The notes beneath the pieces are model-generated. The model had not been told where the DNA came from, did no database searches, and saw only the letters and a program-made list of their open reading frames with translations. A DNA stretch of 26,210 nt from CAZGQY01 sp964528035 (GTDB lineage: Bacteria; Pseudomonadota; Gammaproteobacteria; Methylococcales; UBA1147), in the NCBI GenBank assembly GCA_964528035.1, contig CAZGQY010000036.1, positions 1 through 26,210 of the forward strand. The letters run 5' to 3'. Of the stretch, positions 16,264-24,093 are shown piece after piece. Each line of letters begins with the position of its first letter. Within the stretch, counting starts at the first letter, position 1. A program made the translations under genes and the position numbers.

Positions 16264-16978
16264 TATTGTATTGCATCTTCGATCTGCGCTGTTTTTTGTC
16301 TTGATAGTACTCAATACCGTGGTCCTAGCACCGATAGTGGCTCTCGCCTACCCTTTGTCGTTTCGAATTCGCTACGCTATTGCTCAGTGCTGGGTTGCTG
16401 TGGCTCTTTGGTTGGTTAAAACCATATGTGGCATCCATTACCAAATCGAAGGACAGGAAAACATACCCAAGGATAACGGCATCATCGTCTGTAAACACCA
16501 ATCGGCCTGGGAAACCATAGCGCTGCAGAAAATTTTCCCTGCCCAGGTTTTCATTCTAAAAAGAGAATTATTATGGTTGCCTTTCTTTGGCTGGGCCATG
16601 GCGGCCTGTGAACCCATCGCAATTAATCGCAGCCTGGGAAAAGCCGCTTTACGACAAATTATCTCTCAAGGAATTGACCGTTTGAATAAGGGCCGGTGGG
16701 TAGTTATCTTTCCAGAAGGAACCCGCGTCTCTCCTGGAGAGAAAGTTAAATATGGCGTTGGTGGTGGTATGCTGGCAGTTAAATCCGGGCATTCAATTGT
16801 ACCTGTAGCTCATAATGCAGGTGAATTCTGGGGCAAATACAGCTTCTTAAAATACCCGGGAACAATCCAGGTTCGTATAGGCCCGGCAATTTCTCCAGCC
16901 AATCGAAGCGCCAGCGAAATCAACAATCAGGCTCATGACTGGATTGAAACTCAAATGCTGGAAATCGCTGCCCTATGA
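16229..16978 (+). CDS. plsC: 1-acyl-sn-glycerol-3-phosphate acyltransferase (PlsC family)
   Basis: PlsC acylates lysophosphatidic acid to phosphatidic acid at the inner membrane, the second step of phospholipid synthesis. The 249 residues begin with hydrophobic helices (about 18-42 and 50-68). The catalytic HX4E/D motif is KHQSAWE with His90 and Glu95; the Glu variant is known in this subgroup. FPEGTR is at 161-166. The C-terminus has PVAHNAGEFWGK and PGTIQVRIGPAI, as in related acyltransferases. The ATG at 16229 lies inside gmhB and has no good Shine-Dalgarno sequence, so the exact start is uncertain. The short 25-base gap to purM suggests one transcript. LPS-type or specialised acyltransferase activity cannot be excluded. 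Confidence 0.88.
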   Translation: MKQANLSFQGNNIVLHLRSALFFVLIVLNTVVLAPIVALAYPLSFRIRYAIAQCWVAVALWLVKTICGIHYQIEGQENIPKDNGIIVCKHQSAWETIALQKIFPAQVFILKRELLWLPFFGWAMAACEPIAINRSLGKAALRQIISQGIDRLNKGRWVVIFPEGTRVSPGEKVKYGVGGGMLAVKSGHSIVPVAHNAGEFWGKYSFLKYPGTIQVRIGPAISPANRSASEINNQAHDWIETQMLEIAAL

Positions 16979-17003
16979 CAGTCAACAATCCAGGACGAAT
17001 CCA

Positions 17004-18050
17004 TTGAAAGACTATAGCGGTATACCCTTAAACTACAAAGATTCCGGAGTAGATATATCCGCAGGTGACGAGCTGATTCGGCGAATAAAGCCCTGTGTGG
17101 AAAAAACCCGAACATCTGGTGTATTATCCGGTTTAGGAGGATTCGGTGCGTTGTTCGAACTACCATTGGATCGCTTTAAACATCCTGTTCTAGTATCAGG
17201 AACAGATGGCGTTGGAACCAAGTTGAAACTGGCTAATTGGCTGGCAAAACACGATACTATCGGCATCGACCTGGTTGCGATGTGCGTCAACGATATCCTG
17301 GTTCAGGGTGCAGAACCGTTATTTTTCCTTGACTATTTCGCAACAGGTTCATTACACGTAGACATCGCTGCAGCAGTGGTTAGAGGTATCAGCGAGGGTT
17401 GCCAGCAAGCAGGTGCCGCACTTGTTGGCGGGGAAACTGCAGAAATGCCAGGAATGTACGGCCAGGACGATTATGACCTTGCCGGATTTTGCGTTGGCAT
17501 CGTGGAAAAAAATCGTATCATCGATGGTACACGCATCACACCCGGCGATAAACTAATCGGAATTGAATCGTCGGGACCTCACTCTAATGGTTATTCTCTA
17601 ATCAGAAAAGTTATCGAGCTCAACAAAACCTCTCTCGGCGAACAACTTGCCGAAAAAACAATAGGCGAACACCTTTTGCAACCAACACGTATCTATGTAA
17701 AATCGATTCTTCGTTTATTACAATCTGTAGACGTTCATGGTATAGCACATATAACCGGGGGAGGCATTACAGAGAATTTGCCAAGAATTCTGCCCAAAAC
17801 AACTAAAGCATTAATCAATCTGGACTCCTGGAAGCAACCTCCTATATTTTCCTGGCTTCAGAAAAACGGTCAGATCGAGAACGCCGAAATGCTACGCACT
17901 TTTAACTGTGGAATCGGAATGATTTTATGTGTAGCCCCAACCGATGAAACCACAGCAATGCAGGCTCTTAAAGAGAATGGAGAATCCGTCTATACGATTG
18001 GCACAATTCTGGAATCGAAGGATGGCAGCGTTTTGCAATACCAAATCTAA
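17004..18050 (+). CDS. purM: Phosphoribosylformylglycinamidine cyclo-ligase
   Basis: PurM (AIR synthetase) makes aminoimidazole ribonucleotide from FGAM with ATP, the fifth step of purine synthesis. The protein matches E. coli PurM along its length: GTDGVGTK at about 66-73, GIDLVAMCVNDI, EPLFFLDYFATG, VGGETAEMPGMY, SGPHSNGYSL, PTRIYVKS and FNCGIGM. The frame is open from an ATG at 16935, but that would add 23 unrelated residues and overlap plsC. The TTG at 17004 has AGGACG nearby upstream and gives 348 residues, the normal family length, so I choose it. Its partner purN is absent here; purM normally sits with purN, so this placement after plsC is unusual. Confidence 0.95.
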   Translation: MKDYSGIPLNYKDSGVDISAGDELIRRIKPCVEKTRTSGVLSGLGGFGALFELPLDRFKHPVLVSGTDGVGTKLKLANWLAKHDTIGIDLVAMCVNDILVQGAEPLFFLDYFATGSLHVDIAAAVVRGISEGCQQAGAALVGGETAEMPGMYGQDDYDLAGFCVGIVEKNRIIDGTRITPGDKLIGIESSGPHSNGYSLIRKVIELNKTSLGEQLAEKTIGEHLLQPTRIYVKSILRLLQSVDVHGIAHITGGGITENLPRILPKTTKALINLDSWKQPPIFSWLQKNGQIENAEMLRTFNCGIGMILCVAPTDETTAMQALKENGESVYTIGTILESKDGSVLQYQI

Positions 18051-18059
18051 GCAAGATTT

Positions 18060-18797
18060 TTAGACACGCTTACTGCGTTTCTTACGCAGCATGATTAGAG
18101 TCAACAAAGGCCCGGAAGCTGCGTAACAAAAGAAAAATACAAACAACATCTCCGGCGGATTAGCAAAAACCAGCCCAAACGACAACATCACCGCGATAGC
18201 CACAACAAAAGGGACTTTCCCTTTCAAGTCTATATCTTTAAAACTGTAATAACGAAAATTGCTAACCATTAATAAACCACTGAATATGGCAAGAAATAAC
18301 GCTGGATATCTCAGAGCCTCTCCAGTAAAACCATATTCCGTCGCCACCCAGACAAATCCGGCAAGAATTGCTGCTGCAGATGGACTGGGTAAACCCTGAA
18401 AATATCGCTTGTCCGCAGTCTCCAACTGCGCATTATAACGCGCCAGTCGAAGGGCTCCGCCTGCAGCATAAACAAAGGCCGCAAACCAGCCCAATTTACC
18501 CAAAGAAGACAAGCTCCATACATACATTACCAAGGCTGGAGCGACACCGAACGAAACCATGTCAGCCATACTATCGTAATGCGCTCCGAATTCACTCTGC
18601 GTATTCGTCAGACGAGCCACCCGCCCGTCCATGCCATCCAAAATCATCGCGACAAATATAGCCACAGCCGCCAACTCATAGCGCGCGTTCATCGCTGCTG
18701 TTATCGCATAAAAGCCCGAAAACAATGCGGCCGTAGTAAAAAGATTTGGCAGCAGATAAATTCCTCTACGCCTACGACTGGATGTTGGTTTCACCAT
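18060..18797 (-). CDS. pssA: CDP-diacylglycerol-serine O-phosphatidyltransferase
   Basis: The product is a membrane enzyme joining serine to CDP-diacylglycerol to make phosphatidylserine, precursor of phosphatidylethanolamine. It is the multi-pass CDP-alcohol phosphatidyltransferase type. The signature DG-x(2)-AR-like block is visible at about residues 54-79 (DGMDGRVARLTNTQSEFG, then HYDSMAD) with the expected Asp54, Asp57, Asp75 and Asp79. About seven hydrophobic helices follow, and the tail is basic (MLRKKRSKRV). The frame can begin at a TTG (18815), but the ATG at 18797 is the more natural start and gives 245 residues. It lies after ilvC on the same strand, as in Pseudomonas-like genomes, and is convergent with purM with only 9 bases between. 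Confidence 0.93.
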   Translation of the reverse strand: MVKPTSSRRRRGIYLLPNLFTTAALFSGFYAITAAMNARYELAAVAIFVAMILDGMDGRVARLTNTQSEFGAHYDSMADMVSFGVAPALVMYVWSLSSLGKLGWFAAFVYAAGGALRLARYNAQLETADKRYFQGLPSPSAAAILAGFVWVATEYGFTGEALRYPALFLAIFSGLLMVSNFRYYSFKDIDLKGKVPFVVAIAVMLSFGLVFANPPEMLFVFFFCYAASGPLLTLIMLRKKRSKRV

Positions 18798-18903
18798 GAG
18801 TGCGTCCGCAATCAAATGTTTTAGGCAACCAACACTAAGCGGTTACCTGTTTGGCATTTAAAACGATTCAGTAAGTATTTGAGGATTCAAACCGCAAATT
18901 CTA

Positions 18904-18934
18904 CTGAATAGATGCTGGTATCGTGACTATTCAG
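18904..18934. repeat. Inverted repeat upstream of pssA
   Basis: CTGAATAG (18904-18911) and CTATTCAG (18927-18934) are perfect 8-bp arms around a 15-base spacer in the ilvC-pssA gap, about 110 bases before the pssA start. It could be an operator for pssA or part of a read-through hairpin. Confidence 0.4.
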
Positions 18935-18948
18935 CGTATTTTTCTGAG

Positions 18949-18991
18949 GGGTCAAGCCATTAATATATCGAACTAAAAATGGCTTACACCC
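18949..18991 (-). terminator. Hairpin downstream of ilvC (possible terminator or REP-like)
   Basis: AAGCCATT (18954-18961) and AATGGCTT (18978-18985) pair perfectly, and the stem extends outward through a wobble and two mismatches to GGG/CCC (18949-18951 and 18989-18991). The loop is 16 bases. It lies 28 bases after the ilvC stop. No T-run follows, so Rho-independent termination is uncertain. The GGGGTCAAG at its edge resembles the tandem repeat unit near 11260. Confidence 0.4.
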
Positions 18992-19018
18992 TTAAGCCCT
19001 AAACTCACTAATTAGGCG

Positions 19019-20035
19019 CTAGTTTTTTTCCTTATCGACAATTTTATTGGCTTTAATCCAGGGCATCATGCCTCGTAAACGTGACCCAACTTCTTCAATC
19101 TGATGGTCACGACCCAATCTGCGTTTCGCCTTCATACTGGCAACTCCCGAACGATTTTCGAGAATAAATTCGCGGGCAAATTCACCACTTTGAATTTCCT
19201 TAAGAATTTTAGCCATTTCCCGTTTGGTCTTCTCAGTAATCACACGCGGCCCACGGGTTAAATCGCCATATTCAGCGGTATTCGAGATGGAATATCTCAT
19301 ATTCGCAATACCACCCTCATACATCAGGTCGACAATTAATTTCAACTCATGCAAACATTCAAAATAAGCCATTTCAGGCGCATACCCTGCTTCAACCAGA
19401 GTTTCAAAACCGGCCTGAACCAACGCAGTGGTTCCACCACATAAAACCGCCTGTTCGCCAAAAAGATCAGTTTCAGTTTCTTCCTTAAAAGTGGTTTCTA
19501 TAATACCTGCCCTGCCACCGCCATTTGCCGAAGCATAAGACATGGCAATATTTTTAGCCTGCCCTGAAGCGTCCTGAAAAACCGCAATCAGTGACGGTAC
19601 ACCACCCCCTTCAGTATAAGTTGATCGTACCAGATGCCCAGGACCTTTGGGAGCAACCATAATGACATCAAGATCTGGACGCGGTTGAATTTGTTCAAAA
19701 TGAATGTTGAACCCATGCGCGAATGCCATAATAGCACCCTGAGTAATATTGGGTTCGATCACATCAGCGTACAAGGCTGCCTGATGCTCATCCGGCGCCA
19801 GAATCATAATCAAATCAGCCCAAGCCACCGCTTCTTCAATCGGCAAAACACGCAAACCAGCATTTTTCGCTTTAGCCACCGACCCGGAATCCGACCGCAA
19901 TCCAACCGTCACCTCAACACCGGATTCCTTCAGGTTGTTGGCATGAGCATGACCCTGGGAACCATAACCAACGATGGTGACTTTTTTGCCCTGAACTAGT
20001 GAAAGATCAGCGTCTTTATCATAATAAACTTGCAT
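19019..20035 (-). CDS. ilvC: Ketol-acid reductoisomerase (NADP+), class I
   Basis: IlvC converts acetolactate or acetohydroxybutyrate to the dihydroxy acids of valine, leucine and isoleucine synthesis through an Mg-dependent alkyl shift and NADPH reduction. At 338 residues it is the short class I type. The Rossmann motif GYGSQGHAHANNL is at 23-35, with an RSDS loop (48-51) consistent with NADPH preference. The metal ligands Asp190 and Glu194 are in ETETDLFGEQ, and CGGTTALVQAGFETLVEAGY follows at the start of the C-terminal knotted domain. The ATG at 20035 has a good Shine-Dalgarno sequence (GAGGAT). It is the third gene of the ilvI-ilvH-ilvC cluster, 76 bases after ilvH. Confidence 0.98.
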   Translation of the reverse strand: MQVYYDKDADLSLVQGKKVTIVGYGSQGHAHANNLKESGVEVTVGLRSDSGSVAKAKNAGLRVLPIEEAVAWADLIMILAPDEHQAALYADVIEPNITQGAIMAFAHGFNIHFEQIQPRPDLDVIMVAPKGPGHLVRSTYTEGGGVPSLIAVFQDASGQAKNIAMSYASANGGGRAGIIETTFKEETETDLFGEQAVLCGGTTALVQAGFETLVEAGYAPEMAYFECLHELKLIVDLMYEGGIANMRYSISNTAEYGDLTRGPRVITEKTKREMAKILKEIQSGEFAREFILENRSGVASMKAKRRLGRDHQIEEVGSRLRGMMPWIKANKIVDKEKN

Positions 20036-20111
20036 TTGTATCCTCGATTTCGAAATTCTATAAATTAGTAATTAACGGAATATTTGTATATAAAGGCGAA
20101 ACAACAATCGC

Positions 20112-20603
20112 CTAAACATGTAAGCCTTTCTGTCCACGCAGTATACCGGTAGGTCCAGAGCGCACAACCTCAATAATTGAGCTTTCATCAAACACATGAA
20201 TTAAAGCATCCAGCTTACTCGATTCACCTGTCACCTCAATTACAAACGATTCGGGTGTCGCATCAATAATCCTGCCGCGAAAAATATCCGCCAATCGCTT
20301 TGCTTCATCACGAGCATCACCGGCAGCGCGTACCTTGATCATCATTAGTTCACGTTCAATGTGCTCCGATTCGGCAAGATCAATCAGCTTCACCACATCG
20401 ACCAGTTTATTTAACTGTTTGGTAATCTGCTCAATAATCCGATCACTGCCCCGAGTCACCAGCGTCATCCGAGATAATGTCGGGTCTTCTGTTGCTGCAA
20501 CAGTAAGAGATTCAATATTATATCCCCGCGCAGAGAAAAGACCGGAAACGCGAGACAATGCGCCAGCTTCATTTTCCATCAAAACTGAAATAATATGACG
20601 CAT
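20112..20603 (-). CDS. ilvH: Acetolactate synthase regulatory (small) subunit
   Basis: IlvH binds the catalytic subunit, raises its activity and confers valine feedback inhibition. The 163 residues contain an N-terminal ACT domain (about 2-75; MRHIISVLMENEAGALSRVS, then GLFSARGYNIESLTV) with the Gly/Asn positions implicated in valine binding, and a C-terminal ACT-like domain with the EVTG segment at 142-145. The length matches E. coli IlvH (163). The ATG shares one base with the ilvI stop (TGATG), so the subunits are translationally coupled. Confidence 0.97.
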   Translation of the reverse strand: MRHIISVLMENEAGALSRVSGLFSARGYNIESLTVAATEDPTLSRMTLVTRGSDRIIEQITKQLNKLVDVVKLIDLAESEHIERELMMIKVRAAGDARDEAKRLADIFRGRIIDATPESFVIEVTGESSKLDALIHVFDESSIIEVVRSGPTGILRGQKGLHV

Positions 20604-22333
20604 CAGGCGAGCTCCCTGTTACCTATAGTACCTGGTGCCAAACGCATATCGTTGTGCGCTTTCCCAGCTTCGATCATTGGATACACATTCTCAGTCTGAT
20701 CCGTAATAAAATCCAGAAAGACCGTCCGATCCTTCATTTCCAGAGCTTGTTCCAAAGCCCCGCGGACATCTTCCGGCTTATCAATTAACATTCCGACATG
20801 GCCATAACTTTCCGCCAATTTCACAAAATCAGGAAGCGCGTCTACATAGGAATGTGAATAGCGCTTATCGTAGGAGAATTCCTGCCACTGTCTGACCATG
20901 CCCATATAACGGTTATTCAGGTTAATTATTTTGACAGGTGTATTGTATTGCAGCGCAGTTGATAATTCCTGCAGACACATTTGGATGCTGGCTTCTCCCG
21001 TCACACAAACAACGTCTGCATCCGGATGCCCAATCTTGACCCCGATTGCTGCCGGTAATCCAAAACCCATTGTGCCGAGACCACCAGAATTAATCCATCG
21101 TCTTGGTTGGGTGAATTTATAATATTGCGCTGCCCACATCTGGTGTTGACCGACATCTGATGTTACAAAAGCGTCGCCACCGGTAATTTCATACAGTTGC
21201 TCTATAACGAATTGCGGTTTTATTACCTTGTTACTGCGCTCATATTCAAGACAGTTCACACTACGCCAACTGTTTATCAGCTCCCACCAACTCTCCAGTG
21301 CTTTCTTATCTGGCCTTTTCGACCCCTTACTAATAAGGTCAATCATATCTGTAAGAACAGGTTTGACCTCACCTACAATCGGTATGTCTACAAATACGTT
21401 TTTCGATATTGACGCAGGATCCACATCGATATGAACGATTTTCGCGTCAGGGCAAAAATCGCTGAGTATTCCGGTTACTCTATCGTCAAATCGAGCCCCG
21501 ATGGCAATCAATACATCGCAGCCATGCATCGCCATATTGGCTTCATATGTCCCATGCATTCCCAGCATTCCGACAAATTGTTCGTCAGTGGCCGGATAAG
21601 CACCCAAACCCATTAGAGTATTGGTAATCGGATAATTCAGCAGGCGAGTAAATTCAGTTAATTGTTTCGCCGCATTACCCAACACGACACCGCCACCGCT
21701 ATAAATCATCGGCTTTCTGGCACCAAGGATCATCTCAATAGCTTTTTTGATCTGACCTTTATGCCCTTTTTCGGCAGGATTGTACGAACGCATTGATACC
21801 TTACGTGGATATTTATAAGCAACCTTAATCTTAGGGTCAGTAATATCTTTGGGTATATCCACAACCACGGGCCCCGGACGTCCGGTTGTCGCCACGTGAA
21901 AAGCTTTTTTTATAGTCTCTGCAATTTTTGAAACATCTTTGACCAAAAAATTGTGTTTTACGCAGGGGCGAGTAATCCCTACGGTATCAACCTCCTGAAA
22001 AGCATCGCTACCAATCACAGGTGAGGGTACTTGACCGGAAATAATAACTAAGGGTATCGAATCCAGATAGGCTGTAGCGATCCCGGTAATAGCATTGGTC
22101 GCACCTGGACCTGAAGTAACCAGAACCACGCCGGGTTTTCCAGTAGCGCGTGCGTAACCATCCGCAGAATGTGTCGCACCCTGTTCGTGACGCACCAGAA
22201 TATGCTTGACATGCTTTTGCTGAAACAAAGCATCATAAATATGCAAAACTGCACCACCAGGGTAACCGAAAATATATTCAACTCCCTCGTCTTTCAGACT
22301 TCGTATGACAATTTCCGCTCCGTTGAGCTCCAC
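20603..22333 (-). CDS. ilvI: Acetolactate synthase catalytic (large) subunit
   Basis: IlvI condenses two pyruvates, or pyruvate with 2-ketobutyrate, using thiamine diphosphate (ThDP) and FAD, the first common step of branched-chain amino acid synthesis. The 576 residues give the usual three domains: the N-terminal Pyr domain with catalytic Glu50 (VRHEQGATHSADGYARATG), the central FAD domain, and the C-terminal ThDP domain. The ThDP/Mg motif is usually GDGS followed by NN. Here it is Gly446-Glu447-Ala448-Ser449, with NLNNRYMGMVRQWQ downstream intact. The Glu occurs in related gammaproteobacteria as GEGS; the Ala is unexpected. The start is a GTG at 22333 with AGAGG upstream. It leads the ilvI-ilvH-ilvC cluster and is coupled to ilvH. 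Confidence 0.96.
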   Translation of the reverse strand: MELNGAEIVIRSLKDEGVEYIFGYPGGAVLHIYDALFQQKHVKHILVRHEQGATHSADGYARATGKPGVVLVTSGPGATNAITGIATAYLDSIPLVIISGQVPSPVIGSDAFQEVDTVGITRPCVKHNFLVKDVSKIAETIKKAFHVATTGRPGPVVVDIPKDITDPKIKVAYKYPRKVSMRSYNPAEKGHKGQIKKAIEMILGARKPMIYSGGGVVLGNAAKQLTEFTRLLNYPITNTLMGLGAYPATDEQFVGMLGMHGTYEANMAMHGCDVLIAIGARFDDRVTGILSDFCPDAKIVHIDVDPASISKNVFVDIPIVGEVKPVLTDMIDLISKGSKRPDKKALESWWELINSWRSVNCLEYERSNKVIKPQFVIEQLYEITGGDAFVTSDVGQHQMWAAQYYKFTQPRRWINSGGLGTMGFGLPAAIGVKIGHPDADVVCVTGEASIQMCLQELSTALQYNTPVKIINLNNRYMGMVRQWQEFSYDKRYSHSYVDALPDFVKLAESYGHVGMLIDKPEDVRGALEQALEMKDRTVFLDFITDQTENVYPMIEAGKAHNDMRLAPGTIGNRELA

Positions 22334-22363
22334 AATAGCTAACCTCTAAAAAATAAACAGGAC

Positions 22364-22385
22364 ATTATACAACACTCTACAGAGT
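22364..22385 (-). promoter_or_regulatory. Candidate ilvI promoter with overlapping palindrome
   Basis: On the minus strand a perfect -10 hexamer TATAAT lies at 22369-22364. Just upstream is ACTCT-AC-AGAGT (22374-22385), an inverted repeat with 5-bp arms, where a repressor or activator would contact the promoter. No good -35 is visible, so activation by a bound factor is plausible. No leader peptide rich in branched-chain residues was found, which argues against classical attenuation. Confidence 0.4.
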
Positions 22386-22440
22386 CGCATCTTTTGATCA
22401 TTTACGTCACCGCATTCCTTACACCATGCTATTAGGCAAG

Positions 22441-22461
22441 AAAAAAATGGGTCGGTTACCC
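22441..22461 (-). terminator. Weak intrinsic terminator after aroE
   Basis: Read on the minus strand, a short 4-bp stem (GGGT and ACCC, at 22461-22458 and 22452-22449) with a 5-base loop is followed by A and then seven T residues (22447-22441). It lies between aroE and ilvI, 151 bases beyond the aroE stop. The stem is too short for confidence. Confidence 0.3.
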
Positions 22462-22611
22462 TACTTGTTATTGATTATGCAGTCAAGATAATTCGCGCAT
22501 AGAAGTACACCTCCAGGCGATGGGGCCTGCAACAAAATTGAGTTAAGTTTGGCTGATATTAAATCGGGGCAAACCATATAGATTACAAGAAAACTAACAA
22601 GACAATGTTCG

Positions 22612-23451
22612 TTATCCGTTTATTCTTTCTGTATTCAAATAGTCAATCACAGCTCCTGGATTCGGACGAATCCCTCGCCAGATTAGAAATGCCTCAGCCG
22701 CTTGCTCGACCAGCATCCCCATCCCATCCACGCTGACCAAAGCATTTTGCTGCCTCCCCCACCGTACAAAAGCTGTCGGCTGATTGGCATAAGCCAAATC
22801 ATAACAATAACCTTTGTCTTTTAAGATTCCCCCTGGTAGGTCCGGTATTTCGTCATTCAAACTGGCGGATGTGGAATTTATAATGAGCTCAAATGACTGC
22901 CCCTCCAGCTGCTCAAAACCACCTGCCGCAACAACACCTCTACAACGAAACCGACCCGCCAGTTCAATGGCTTTCTCAGGATTTCGATTTGCAATAAACA
23001 CCGAATCGGGTTGCTGGTCGAAAATTGGCCCCAAAATTCCTTTACAGGCTCCACCCGCGCCAAGCACCAGAATATTCAACCCTGACAGGGATATACCCAA
23101 ATTTATGTTGAGATCATTGACCAAACCGATTCCATCAGTATTATCTCCATACAACTGACCGTTTTCACCGACAGACAGGGTATTCACAGCACCAGCCTGT
23201 GCGGCATATTCACTTTTTCGATCAACCAGATCAAATGCCAATTCCTTTAACGGAATTGTACAGTTTAAGCCTTTTCCGCCCGCCGCGAAAAATGCCTCAA
23301 CACGTTCCCTAAAATCTTCCGGAGCAACGTCCTCAGCCCTATAAATCAGGTTTTCCTGGCCTGTTTGTTGTGCGAACAGTCTGTGAATTATCGGAGATTT
23401 ACTGTGACTGATTGGATGTCCAAATACAGCATACTGATCTGATTGAAGCAT
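22612..23451 (-). CDS. aroE: Shikimate dehydrogenase (NADP+)
   Basis: AroE reduces 3-dehydroshikimate to shikimate in aromatic amino acid synthesis. The 279 residues show SHSKSP at 15-20 (substrate binding), NCTIPLK at 63-69 with catalytic Lys69, AGAVNTL, and GDNTDG at 102-107 with catalytic Asp106. The NADP-binding GAGGACKGI starts at 131, followed by the ANRNPEKA segment (NADPH-type basic residue). The length is typical (about 272-280). The start is the ATG at 23451. It is only 3 bases after the upstream membrane-protein gene, so both are likely co-transcribed, possibly with hemB beyond the palindromic element. Confidence 0.96.
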   Translation of the reverse strand: MLQSDQYAVFGHPISHSKSPIIHRLFAQQTGQENLIYRAEDVAPEDFRERVEAFFAAGGKGLNCTIPLKELAFDLVDRKSEYAAQAGAVNTLSVGENGQLYGDNTDGIGLVNDLNINLGISLSGLNILVLGAGGACKGILGPIFDQQPDSVFIANRNPEKAIELAGRFRCRGVVAAGGFEQLEGQSFELIINSTSASLNDEIPDLPGGILKDKGYCYDLAYANQPTAFVRWGRQQNALVSVDGMGMLVEQAAEAFLIWRGIRPNPGAVIDYLNTERING

Positions 23452-23454
23452 TAA

Positions 23455-24003
23455 TCAAGCTCGCCTAAGGGCTCGTTTTTCCCAATATAGCGTGAAAGAA
23501 ATAATAATTAATGCCAGGAATATAACAATCGTTACAAAATCTTGAAAAAATGCCGAAATTACTGAAGTTGTACCTAGAAATATTCCAGCCATACAAAATC
23601 GCCATCCAAGGCGAATACCATCAATGAAGGTCGCCAAAGCCAGGATTAGCAATATAACCATTCCAGTGCTTTCAGAATTTAATTTTTCGGCTTGCAGCAA
23701 CAAAAATACGGCAATAACAGTTAACATTGCCCCTAACCAGTGAATCACCTGAACAACCAAAATATCTTTAACCAGGCTACCCGTTTGTTTTTTACTTTCG
23801 ACGATTCCCAAAAAGACCGAAATAAAGCCAAAAATTACGATCATCAACATCCAGTACCGATACCCCTCACTGGGTGAATAATCAGAAATCACGACACCAA
23901 CAAGAGACAACAAAATCAACAAAATCAACACAAATTCTTCAATTCGAGAGCCACGTCTCACCATTTTTCGGTTTGCTACAATCTTTTTTTCATCCTGTGC
24001 CAT
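23455..24003 (-). CDS. Uncharacterised multi-pass inner-membrane protein
   Basis: I do not recognise this 182-residue family. It has a basic N-terminal tail (about 1-22, rich in Lys and Arg) and up to six hydrophobic segments: about 24-40, 51-68, 80-104, 113-130, 135-152 and 156-173. A short basic tail (KRALRRA) follows. There is no signal peptide and no catalytic motif; Asp128 in IDGIRLGWRF is the only buried charge near a helix end. It could be a small channel, a membrane-bound accessory factor or a member of the large unassigned DUF group. It lies between the palindromic element and aroE, 3 bases before aroE, and a shared transcript is likely. That arrangement alone does not show a role in shikimate metabolism. 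Confidence 0.7.
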   Translation of the reverse strand: MAQDEKKIVANRKMVRRGSRIEEFVLILLILLSLVGVVISDYSPSEGYRYWMLMIVIFGFISVFLGIVESKKQTGSLVKDILVVQVIHWLGAMLTVIAVFLLLQAEKLNSESTGMVILLILALATFIDGIRLGWRFCMAGIFLGTTSVISAFFQDFVTIVIFLALIIISFTLYWEKRALRRA

Positions 24004-24093
24004 TGTTACGCCCCGGTTATTTGATTATTTGGAATATTCTACTAAATTACCGACAACCTATCACTCTGACAAATATATTAACCATCCAGTAAC

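Noticed and set aside
16496..16513. HX4E instead of HX4D in the PlsC active site (His90, Glu95)
   Set aside because: The Glu form with the following Thr is common in this acyltransferase subgroup, so it is not a defect.
18051..18059. Bidirectional terminator between convergent purM and pssA
   Set aside because: Only 9 bases separate the stops and no hairpin with a T-run is visible.
19634..19999. 121-codon plus-strand frame inside ilvC
   Set aside because: Antisense to the conserved Rossmann part of IlvC; no start signals.
22484..22515. GGAGGT followed by a five-codon ORF (MRELS, stop) on the minus strand between aroE and ilvI
   Set aside because: It has a good ribosome site, but the peptide is too short and lacks Leu/Val/Ile runs expected of a branched-chain leader; most likely chance.
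22814..23158. 114-codon plus-strand frame inside aroE
   Set aside because: Antisense to conserved aroE motifs; no independent evidence.
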